Shown piece by piece: positions 36,576 through 46,318 of a stretch of 64,000 bases of DNA. The number at the start of each line of letters is the position of its first letter. Position 1 is the stretch's first letter. The stretch is from contig NC_037593.1 of NCBI RefSeq assembly GCF_003073045.1, positions 14,144,735-14,208,734 of the forward strand. Direction: 5' to 3'. The DNA is from Pomacea canaliculata (lineage: Eukaryota; Mollusca; Gastropoda; Architaenioglossa; Ampullariidae). Position numbers and translations under genes: made by a program. The notes under the pieces were generated by a model. That model did no database searches and was not told the origin of the DNA. It saw only the letters and a program-made list of their open reading frames with translations.

Positions 36576-39500
36576 ATGTCTTCCTGTGGAAATTCGCCAC
36601 AAGCGTCTTCTGACCTGGATGTTATAGAATCCATGAAGGACTACTACGGCAAAGAGGTCAGAACCAAAGACTCCTGCGCCACGGGGGTCACTACGCTGAC
36701 CTTCTCGCCTGAGGTTCGCAAGATCGTGCGCGAGGCCTTCGATGACGTACACGATGAGGTCACGGTCAGGTGAGCAACAACAACAACAGGGGAGACGAGC
36801 AGCCATTGTTACATAATAAAGCTATTAATGGAGTCAACAGATTATAAGCTTTTCACATGTCTAACAAAACTTTGACACTTAATTTACTCAAAGTTTTAGG
36901 CTTTACATAAGACCTGTAAGACAGGGAAAAGCTAACAGATATTGCGGTTATCGTGTCCTCAGATACTATGGCTGCGGGCCTGCAATACCGGAAGCGATAG
37001 AAGGATGTAGTATCCTTGACCTTGGCAGCGGCAGTGGGAGGGACTGCTTCGCGCTGAGCAAGCTGGTTGGTCCGTCAGGTCACGTGGTAGGTGTGGACAT
37101 GACACAAGAGCAGGTAATCTTCTGTGGTGATGTAGCTGTTTGCGTCAGGTTTTTATTTATTTATATATTTTTTTTGTAACCATTTCGTTTATTGTCTCTA
37201 TTTTTCACAAAGCATACATACAAAAATACATCTTTCTGTAAAAGAATTTTTCTCCATGTATTTTGTGACATTATCTCAGCAGCTTCATATTACGACTTTT
37301 GTCTAGCCACGTTCTAGTCAGCAATTTTTTCCACCCAAATAACTTTCAATCGTAAACCAGTTTTTTACACAGGTAATTACGAGAGAAAATCTCATTTTTC
37401 TTTGTTTTCGTATTCGCAATTTACAGCTGGAATTTGCAAGAGGTTACATCGACTATCACACTCAGAAGTTTGCTTACAGCCAGCCCAACGTGGAGTTTAT
37501 CTTTGGCTACATCGAAAAGCTCGTGGAGGCTGGTCTGCAACAAGGAAGTATCGACATCATCATGTAAGCAATGCAATGACATCAGTAGACTTGTAACATC
37601 ACAATAGCATGTCAGGAGAGGCATTTGGAGGTTTAACAGAAAGTAAAGCAGGAGTACAGAATCACATATGAGACTGTGACAAAAGTTCGACTCCTAAAAT
37701 AGGCCATGGACAGTGGGGATTAATTTCAATATTCTTTTTTTTTCTGGCTATATTTGTTGAAAGTATGTGGCATGAAGTGTCCAGAAATGTACCTCAAAAG
37801 ATAACTGCTCATCTGGTTCTTATGCAATTAAATCTTTATTGTAACATCCAGGTGTCAAACGTTGACACAGAATGAAATGACACCTAACAGTTTCATTACA
37901 AAAACGTTGGGTCAGTTTTAAGTAAAATTTCTATATTGCTGTCAGTCTATTCGTGTTTCTGAGATTCTTAGATATTTAATAAAATTCTGAGATATTTAAT
38001 AAAATTAGCGCTCGAACTTTTGTCACAGAGTAATATATTACTGGATTTTTTCCATCTCTGGACACCTATCAGTCTGTTCTTCTCTCTCGCTCTCTCTCGC
38101 TCTCACACACAGTTTAGCATCAGGGGAGACAACAGCAAGTAGGAGCAGCACTTGACCTCTACACTCTTTTTGTTTTGAGCCTGACACCAGGGGAAAACGA
38201 AAAAAAAAATAGAGAGAGCTGTCAATAAACATCGGCTGTTCAAACCATATCAGATAATTCTTTTTAACATTTACCTTCCTCGCTGCACAGCCTGGTTGGG
38301 ACAACTCTGGAGATGATGAAGACACGAAGGGCTTAAAATATCTATATATAAACAGTGTCTTTTATATATACAGTGTTTTATATTTACATACAGCATGGCT
38401 CTCTGTGACTGTCGTTGTTTGTTACAGTTCCAACTGTGTGATAAACCTCTCCCCTGACAAGCAGGCGGTGCTGAGGGAGGCGCACGCTGTCCTCAAGGTA
38501 CTGACTGTGGTGGCGCTGTTGAACTGTTTATGGTAAAGCGCCATCTAGCCAGAAGTGACCACAAATGATGTCAAGACTTCAGTAACAAAACTTTACCCAA
38601 AGGGTCCAACCCAAAGACAGACACACACACACTGACGCACAGATCGAGCGACGGGCGCCGCCTGTCGAGCCCTTGATGTGTGTAACATAAACTGAGTTGC
38701 TTCCCTTCCACTGCCTTGTGTCTTGAAAACCAGGGAAACGATCCCCGCATGTCGTTCAGAAAAAAAAAAAGTATACAAAAGATGTTTATGACAGGTCGCA
38801 TAGCGGACATTCTACAAGAAACCCCATAAAGAAATAATTCAACTATTTTTCGATTAATAGACCCGGATGTCAGCTATTTTTATCGGTTTTCAAAGTTTCC
38901 GTTATTTTTCTCTCTTCCGTTTAGTTAGAGGTGGTTGAAAGGGAGGAACAGATTATATAAAGTAGGGCAGTGTGTACCCTTTATTTTTGTTTGTTTTTCA
39001 GGACGGAGGGGAACTGTACTTTAGTGACATGTACACTGACACCAAGCAGACAGACGAGATGAAAAAGGATAAGGTCCTCTGGGGTATGCTTTTTCTCCCT
39101 TAATTATTTATTCCTTTCTCCTTTGGTCTTCCTGCTTGCAACTTTCTTCCATTCTTTTCCTCTCCATTTCCTTCCTTTTTTCATTCATTTTTTATATTTA
39201 AAATTGTTCCTTTTATTTGGATAGTTTTCTAATCAAATGGCTAGGACCAGTACTCAGGTGACAATAATGTAAACATTCAAGAAGTTCTTATATAATTGTC
39301 ATAGCTATACTATATTTATATCTCGTACTCATTTTAGAAATTAAAAGTTTGTATATTTTAATTGATTTTAAATGTCAGTGCATACAGATCTGTATAAATT
39401 TTGAATAAAATCTCTTATTAATATTTACTTTATTGCCGTACCTCTGCTTATACTGTATGCGGTTTGAAGGGGAGGGAATCGGAGGAGCCTTGTTGTGGGA

Positions 39501-41806
39501 CGAGCTGTACCAGCTGGCTGCTGAGATCGGCTTCAGCTCTCCACGTCTTGTCACAGCAAAGCCCGTAGATACCAGTCAGTTTAGTGACCGAATAGGTAAG
39601 CTTGCAGCCTTGCTTTAACACACTGATGTGAATTTAAAGACCTACCTAATGGTGAGTCAGATTATACTCAAAGGACTCCTTTCATATCTTTCATATCACC
39701 TATTAATGTCTCGAACACGAAATCGCAAGGAGAAACATGAATCTTAAAAAAAAATAATAATAATTAAGATTTCCTAACTTCTTCAAATCTCCATTTGGGC
39801 CCCGAGACGAGATATGAACACTAACTTTCTAACTGCATTGGTGGCAAGCGAGTGTTTTAACTACTAGAGTACCTTTCTTGTTCCATTCTCTCATTACTCC
39901 TACCCCCGAATCTTCTAGAAGATGCGCACCCTCTCCTAAACTTGATACTAGGCATCCCCCCAACCCCACCTGTCTCCCTTCGGGAAAACCACAGGTCACG
40001 GGGTCACCGGCCACCGGACACACCCCTGTATTGTGGTAGCCCTCGCGTGCGTGCGTGCGTGTTTAATTAGACACAGATCCACCCACCTCCCATCAGACCA
40101 GAAATTGAGATGGGGCTAAGGGATATTGAGAAGACTGGTGGGAGGCAGAGAGGGTCAGTTCTGACATCGATAATCTGTCGGTCAATTATGGACATGACAG
40201 AATGGGCATCGTCAGTGCCAGACAGCATGGCTGGCAGCAAAAATCTGATAACAACTGTCCACAAGCGATGTATTTACACGAGATGTAGACTGACTTTACA
40301 TGTGAAAGCTCTGGAGCCCCATAATATACAGTAGCGTGTGGTTGAATATCGCCACTCGAGCAGTTGGATTGAATTTAAATTGTGTTCACCCAGAGTGACC
40401 CTTTCTAACATGCGTTTGGGAGGAAATACGAGAGCTAGCTGAGAATGAATGATACACTAACAAACTTATAATCTTCATTCCATTCTTATGTTTTTAATAA
40501 TTGTGCCTATGTGTGGAAAAAACAAAAACACGATTCCTATCTTTGTTGTGTATGATGGAGGGTTGTCAGCCATACTACAGATATATGTTGTAATAACAAA
40601 CCATCAGACTTTGTGATGTAGTTAGTCGCTCACCACCCGTACTGTGTACAAGAGTCAGATGAAACACCTCCATAGCTGGTGTGTGTGTTTGTCTCAGGTT
40701 CAGCCAGGTACGTAGCTGTGACATACAGACTGTTCAAACTACCCGCACAAGGAGTAAGTGGACCTAGTCGTGTCTCCTACAAAGGTGATATTGCAGGTTG
40801 CCAGGAGCGGTTGAAACTTGACGACGTCACAGTATTTGAGGTAAATATTTAAAAGTACAGAAATTAAAAAGTATGAGATAGCACTAAAAGCAGACGAGAC
40901 ACCCCTTAAAGTATATGAGATACCCCGAAAAGTATAGAAACTCCTTTGTATGAAATGACCATCTTACTACGTGTTTGAGACTAGGAAGAGGCTGGAAATA
41001 TGTCCGCAAGTAGTGGATTTTTAGAGGAACGAAAGAAAAAATGCGAGTTTTTTAAAATAAAAAGAACTATTTTAAATCAATATCTTATGGATTACTTGAA
41101 AGTTTATTTCAAAGAATTAGTAGATGCTAAACACGGCTACCTCTAGGTAATATTTTTCCTGCTTAATACATTTGCTCGGTTTCATGCGCAGAAAAATGAA
41201 GAAAAGGTGGTGGATTCTGAGCTGGCGACCATTTTGACAACTTCCCGTTTCAAACAGTCCTTCAATATTACCAACGCCCCGGATGCAACTCCAGAAACGA
41301 AAGATCCGGTAGGTTACTCAATCTGAAAGCGTTTGTGAATTGTTCTCAGAAAGTGGACAGAGGGTCTGAGTGGGTGCAAGGGAGGACGGGAGGGTGTAAG
41401 AAAGGAGGAAGCTGAATGCTATTGTCACTAAACTACACACGAATACATGTTCACTCATTCAAAAAGTTGTGCGTTCCTAACTTTTGAACTAATTAAAGTA
41501 TCTTAGCTTAGCTTCACACTAATTAAGATAGCTGGAAATGAACACACGCTGGCTAGCTAATCTAAACACCCCTAATTCAACTATTTTACCATAACTTGAA
41601 GTTAGTTGAAGACTTTTAACTAAACTAAGCTGCACGCTAAATAGTGTTGACTGCAGGCAATGTGAATGGTGCACCAACGTGACGTAGTACGCTGTTAGCG
41701 CCGCTCGTTGATCCCAGGTGCGAATGGTATCAGATAATTAATGAATGGATGGGTTTTGAAGGCTGAAATTTACAGATTAGTTTTATATCGCCTATAACTA
41801 CTGATA

Positions 41807-41852
<46 letters not shown>

Positions 41853-42052
41853 GCAAACGTTCAGGTTGGTCTTTACCTAAACTGCACACTATCATAGCTA
41901 CAAAGCGATTGTTAAACAGTTTGCCTATCCCCAATGTTATCTCGACCTTTTTCTGAGCTGAATGTTTATCCCTATTTCAGAAGGTAAACCCGTTTGAGCT
42001 TCTTGACGAGCGGTGTGCCAAGCCCTGTGTGCAAGGAGCGTGCGCTCCATGA
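36576..42052 (+). CDS. AS3MT: Arsenite methyltransferase-like, right paralogue (fourth cysteine replaced)
   Basis: This second AS3MT-family, SAM-dependent methyltransferase is read rightwards. Exons are 36576-36769, 36963-37113, 37427-37563, 38428-38497, 39002-39083, 39470-39595, 40698-40840, 41192-41308 and 41981-42052, giving 363 codons. Exons 2 to 9 equal those of the left copy in length (151, 137, 70, 82, 126, 143, 117, 72); exon 1 is one codon shorter. The SAM motif ILDLGSGSGRDC, Cys34 (KDSC), Cys69 (YYGCG) and Cys164 (ISNCVINLSPDK) are kept. At the position of human Cys206 the sequence is LWGEG: Gly214 replaces cysteine, and the neighbouring residues also changed (IGGALLW against FSGALLW). 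The tail ends CAKPCVQGACAP rather than in paired cysteines. All nine exons are open with canonical splice sites, so it looks expressed. Catalysis on arsenite may be weakened or altered; that is inference from the family mechanism. Confidence 0.92.
39798..39875 (-). repeat. tRNA-derived SINE-like head
   Basis: On the minus strand, TAGTAGTTAAAACACTCGC resembles a Pol III A box and GTTAGTGTTCATATCTCG resembles a B box at tRNA-like spacing. It lies inside intron 6 of the right AS3MT. The body and tail limits of the SINE are unclear. Confidence 0.45.
41644..41874 (+). repeat. Dispersed repeat, copy B, with expanded poly-A run
   Basis: It is the same-orientation relative of 33471-33670. It starts GTGTTGACTGCAGGCAATG and ends GGTTGGTCTTTA. 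Where copy A has a few A residues, this copy has an A run of about 40 bases at 41812-41851. It lies in intron 8 of the right AS3MT. The left AS3MT lacks it there, so it moved independently of the gene duplication. Confidence 0.8.
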
Positions 42053-42404
42053 CGTCCTCGTCACAACGATCATCTGGCCGATGAGCGAAACTACTACACT
42101 ACTGACTTTTCCTCCTTGCTGGGGGTTTTTCCTCCCTTTTGTAACGTGGCTGGCTTAGCAACTTCGGATTGTTTTACAATTTTTTTGTGGTGTGAACGTA
42201 TAGAATTTGTTGTAAAGTAAAATGACCACTGAAAGCACCAAAGGAAATTTTACGTTTTTTTTCCCTCTTAAAATTTGCGACTTTGGATCCACGTTAGCTT
42301 TTGTTGTCAAGTAAAACTTTCCTGGAGGGTATCAGGAAAATGTGAAGGCTTTTTCCCCGTTCAGTTTAAATTTGCGACTGCCATGTCTTCTTCTTTTTTT
42401 TTAT

Positions 42405-42436
<32 letters not shown>

Positions 42437-42515
42437 ATTTATTATCATCTAGCCAGTCAGGTGGCGGGACATCACTCAGTAAGATCCAAGACACTCTTAA
42501 TTACTTCGGCGAAGG
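42053..42515. other. Convergent 3' intergenic region
   Basis: This 463-bp gap separates the stop of the right AS3MT from the stop of the oppositely oriented fucosyltransferase. It holds a TTG/GTT microsatellite at about 42407-42437. TTTATT at about 42438-42443 supplies an AATAAA on the minus strand about 75 bp past the fucosyltransferase stop. No clear AATAAA was seen for AS3MT. Confidence 0.6.
42407..42437. repeat. GTT microsatellite
   Basis: About ten GTT units lie in the gap between the convergent AS3MT and fucosyltransferase genes. Confidence 0.85.
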
Positions 42516-43580
42516 TTAGAGGGGAATCCACCCAGGGTAGATGTAGTCACTGGGATCTGAAAATTCTTTCGAAAAATTCAACCCGGGAACAAAAAAGTTC
42601 TTCATGTATACCTTCAACCCGGTGTTGAAAAAGCCCGCCCACCACCCAAATGTCCCCACAGTGATGATCATGTGGTCCATCAAGGCCAAGATCTGCATAT
42701 CGACGGCTGGCTCGTGCATGTTGAGAAAGATGACGTCACTAGAGTTGTCCTGCGTGCGAAGACTGTGGCGACACCAGTCCAGGTCATCGCTGGCCAGAAC
42801 GAACGTCAGGGGCGAGAACCTGCGCCGGAAGTACGTCATACTGTTATGGAGGTACTCGGCAGATGCTGCCATCCGTCCGACCTCGGGTTCGTTGTGGTCC
42901 GTTCTGCGCACGTGTACTCCGACTAGTGTCCTGCCGGGTAGCTTCCGCCTCACACCCTGCACGAAGCGCTCGGCCTTGAGCAGGATCCAGTCTTTGAACC
43001 GTAGCGCCAACCTCACTTCCTGTTCCACACTTCTGAAGTACTTCCACGATTGCAAGTAGCCGTTGACATTGACGTCCAGTAGCTGATTGAGGTACAGCAA
43101 CCGGCTGTCAAAAGCGCCATCCTTCTGGTTGCGGATGATGACAGTGCTACGACAGTGTGACCGGAAAAGGACCTCGTTCTCGTAGACAGGGGGGTTGAGG
43201 AGTATTTCCTGGAGTATTCCCAACTTGTCGTCGAAGTAGAAGCTCATGTTGTTGGCGTGGGCAAGCCCCAGTACGGCAGCGTACTGAAAGAGGACGTTGC
43301 CTAGGCGACCCATTAAGTCGTGACAAATTATCTTTTTGGAAGCCGTTGATTTGTGGATTTGAGTCCACGTCACCAACGATTGGTTCCGGATCCGATTCAT
43401 TTCGTCTGGCGAGAGGGACATCATGAAAATATCCGAATTGTCCATGAAAAACCCTTTGAAGAAAACACACAAGGACAATATGATGACAATGGCTCCTAGA
43501 ACTGAAAAAAAAGAAAACAGATTTGTATATTTTGCTACCTTCCCTCCCTCTTTCAAAACCCAAGTACAGATGGCATTCAA
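42516..43580 (-). CDS. Galactoside alpha-1,2-fucosyltransferase-like (GT11)
   Basis: This predicted Golgi type II membrane enzyme transfers fucose from GDP-fucose in alpha-1,2 linkage to a glycan. It is one 354-codon open exon. A hydrophobic anchor spans about residues 22-45. Motifs in order are GRLGNVLFQYAAVLG (91-105), a region I recognise from GT11 enzymes, then the GDP-fucose motif VGVHVRRTDH (220-229), FVLASDDLDWC (260-270), and IITVGTFGWWAGFF (305-318). It ends IYPGWIPL. The length is typical of FUT1/FUT2-like proteins. A T-rich tract ending in CAG (acceptor-like, exon from 43501) lies inside the frame at residue 27, just inside the anchor. The first 26 residues may therefore be intron, with the true start in an upstream exon not found. 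It is tail to tail with the right AS3MT. The exact acceptor is unknown, and members are numerous in molluscs. Confidence 0.88.
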   Translation of the reverse strand: MNAICTWVLKEGGKVAKYTNLFSFFSVLGAIVIILSLCVFFKGFFMDNSDIFMMSLSPDEMNRIRNQSLVTWTQIHKSTASKKIICHDLMGRLGNVLFQYAAVLGLAHANNMSFYFDDKLGILQEILLNPPVYENEVLFRSHCRSTVIIRNQKDGAFDSRLLYLNQLLDVNVNGYLQSWKYFRSVEQEVRLALRFKDWILLKAERFVQGVRRKLPGRTLVGVHVRRTDHNEPEVGRMAASAEYLHNSMTYFRRRFSPLTFVLASDDLDWCRHSLRTQDNSSDVIFLNMHEPAVDMQILALMDHMIITVGTFGWWAGFFNTGLKVYMKNFFVPGLNFSKEFSDPSDYIYPGWIPL

Positions 43581-43855
43581 GCTTAGCGAACAAACAGAAA
43601 GCGCAGCTTTCAGAAAAGCAAGTAAAGAAGACTTCGACTAAGATTTTTTGCATCAGAAGAATAAACACAAGTTCGTATCAGGCTGTTTGTTAACCACATA
43701 ACACGATTCCACTGAGATTGTTCTTTCCTTGTCGTCTCTCTCAATCACAACGAGTTGTCAATGTCGAGTTGACGACTCATTTTAATCGGCGTGGTCGATA
43801 TTATCGGGGGTTTTATTTTTGAGGAGTGGGGGTAGTTTCAGTCTAATCCATTTCC

Positions 43856-43856
<1 letters not shown>

Positions 43857-43917
<61 letters not shown>
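43857..43917. repeat. ATT microsatellite
   Basis: This is a perfect run of about 20 ATT triplets. On the minus strand it reads as a polyasparagine frame, which is spurious. Confidence 0.95.
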
Positions 43918-43920
<3 letters not shown>

Positions 43921-44763
43921 ACAAGTAGAGAGGTCGCCTGTCAGGAGATTGCAGAGGGAAATGATGAAGCGTGGGGCGGAGGGGAGAAGTGACATGGACG
44001 GTAGAAAACAAACTTTTGGAGACGAAGATATCTAGCAATATGAAATGAAACATTCGCTTATCAATTGTTAAACAAAGCACAAAACTGCAAAACAGGAAGG
44101 ATGCAATTACATGGAACATTATTCAGTTTGTTAAGCAAGGCACAAAGCAAGCAAAGGAAAAGTTTAGGTTTCTTGTAGTCTGTCAGATAAACATCCGAGA
44201 CAAGGCGCGAAAGATTCGTGTCTAGTAATTTTTCAGAAAATGTTCATAGACAGGCGGTAAAGATTCGTACTGTCTACGTGGAAACTTCTTCAAAAACTCC
44301 TCAAGGAAAAACTTGATGATACAGTGTGAAAATCTTCGCCTTTGCTGTGTACTCAAATGAGCTTGGTCCAGAATGAGTCGAGAGAAAGGAAAAAAAATCA
44401 GATCTTACCCCAAATGACTTTCCTGGAAGATGTGAAACACAACAAAGAAACAAATTTCAAAACACTTCGAGCCTTTGGCTTGACACTGAGACTGGTCGTC
44501 CGCTCGATAACGAACATCGTCCGTACAGGTTGAAGGTTTTCATGCGATGTAGTCCGCTCATTCAAACAATAATCATCCATGCGGTACAGTCGTGCCATTG
44601 GTCACGGTTATAAACGTCTACACCCAAACAACAACTGGTTATATGCGTTTGAAGACGCATTGCCATCGACTGGTATCGCCTCAGAATTAACCACTAAATT
44701 GTACGTAAAGTACATTTTCTCTTTTTTTCCTCAGGTGGGTGTGTCATGGCACAAAGGGACTAA

Positions 44764-44941
44764 CAGTGTAGTTCTCAATCAAGCGGTTCTCAATCTTTTA
44801 CTTGTAACGCCCTCCTGACGAACAAAGGAACGTCTGTACGCCCCCCTTAGCCAGCAATGTAAGCTAATTTCACTAATACCGGTATAAGAAACTTTTAAAA
44901 AATTACCACCTTCGCGCCCCCCACCGTTTGAGAACCGCGGG
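44764..44941. mobile_element. hAT-like miniature inverted-repeat element
   Basis: The left end contains AGTGTAGTTCTCAATC and AAGCGGTTCTCAATC. The right end TTTGAGAACCGCGGGTG is the reverse complement of CACCCGCGGTTCTCAAA. GCGGTTCTCAA at both ends is the hallmark of many hAT-family non-autonomous elements. GTGTAGTT and GTGCAGTT near the two ends could be an 8-bp target duplication, but the left one does not abut the inverted repeat cleanly. There is no transposase ORF. It is about 165-178 bp long. Confidence 0.6.
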
Positions 44942-46318
44942 TGCAGTTGGTAAAGACACTCCTTTCTTACCACTTCCTGAATTATATCAATTATATAATT
45001 ACCACTTCATCTCGAGACACTCCGTATGTGACACCTGTTTTCTGGAGTTGCCTTCGGGGGTTTCTCCCTCCTTTCTTATCAAGGAGGAAGCACTTTCCTA
45101 CTAAATGAAAGAAAGAACGAATTCCCATCTCCGCCGGCGAGCGCTCGGCACTGTGGCGAACCTACAGACGCGATCTTCTTCCAGTGTTTTTGTACATGAA
45201 CTCACAGCTGACAAACGTACGATATTCAAGAATATTAAAGCTTGGAAAATACTACTGTTTATGAACTTTCGTTTCAAATCACATAGTTTTAGTTTCCTAC
45301 GAGTTTTAAGAAAAGAGATTCACACTCTGCTTCACGCGGGATACCGCAGATATGGAAGGTGATAATTCCATCTTTCTATGTTGGAAATGCAAGTTTGCTG
45401 TTCTACTCAGTTACTGAACAACCCTTCTAACCACTCGGATGTCAACTTCTCTGTTAAGAACATGTTGAATTCCTCAAGACATTTTTAAAGGACATTCTGT
45501 TCTTCGTGAGAGATTTGTACAGAAACTATTTGTCTATGTTAAATATTTCAAGAGCTCATCCACGGCAAGATTGTCTTCGAGTGCTGCAATTTGTGAAAAG
45601 CTTCGGACAAGTTTCCTTGTTATCTTCTGTATTCGTCAGTTTCTTTTCTTTTTTTGTTTTTTTTTGCCACACTCGCTCTTGCAGAACACAACCATTACTT
45701 GATATCTGAAAAAAACTGTTGTAACGTTCCATTTTCTTCCATAAAAGGAAAATAGCAAAGCCTGCAAAATATTTAAAATGTGGTTTATTAGCCTGTCAGC
45801 ATGGATAAAATGTCCATATTGTGGTTCTCTTCTCCTCTTTCTTGTCTTGAGTTTCTCACGTAAAAACTTGTTTTAAAATAACAAAAATACCTGATTGACA
45901 TTAAAAGATTTCCACATGCAAATGTAATAAAATAGCACACACTCTGTTTGAAATCTAACTTCTATCAGATGTGATACAAAAAAAGTATTTTACACATACA
46001 TGTTGAGTCATAGTGGTTTTTTTCTTCTCCCAAAGATGGTCTTTGTTGCTCTGAATACTTCAAATTATTTCAGATTATACACAAATATTCATGCCAAAAA
46101 TGCTGTGACCTTGTTGCCAAAGATTCAAAATAGAAGCGTCCACACAAAAATGTCAAAAGAAAAGAAACAGTAGCATGACTGTTATTGTGACTAAGTTATT
46201 GTTATTGATGCAAACACTGCTGCTTCTAGAAGATAATGGCTGCCATTCTCATTGCTTAGTGTTCTCTCCCACAAGTGAACTAGAGTCTAGAGTTGAGGAT
46301 CTGGCAGCTTTCTGTGTG

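Larger units (their letters stand above)
43581..46318. other. Spacer between fucosyltransferase and prolyl oligopeptidase
   Basis: An ATT microsatellite (43857-43917) and a hAT-like miniature element (about 44764-44941) lie here. The right part, from about 45780 to 46318, is the likely 3' UTR of the oligopeptidase: TTTATT at about 45783 gives AATAAA on the minus strand. An upstream exon of the fucosyltransferase may be here but was not recognised. Confidence 0.5.

Noticed and set aside
42604-43059. 151-codon plus-strand frame inside the fucosyltransferase
   Set aside because: Antisense shadow; the minus frame has clear GT11 motifs.
43838-44119. Minus-strand frame with a polyasparagine tract
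   Set aside because: It is a translation of the ATT microsatellite, with no flanking splice signals or family match.
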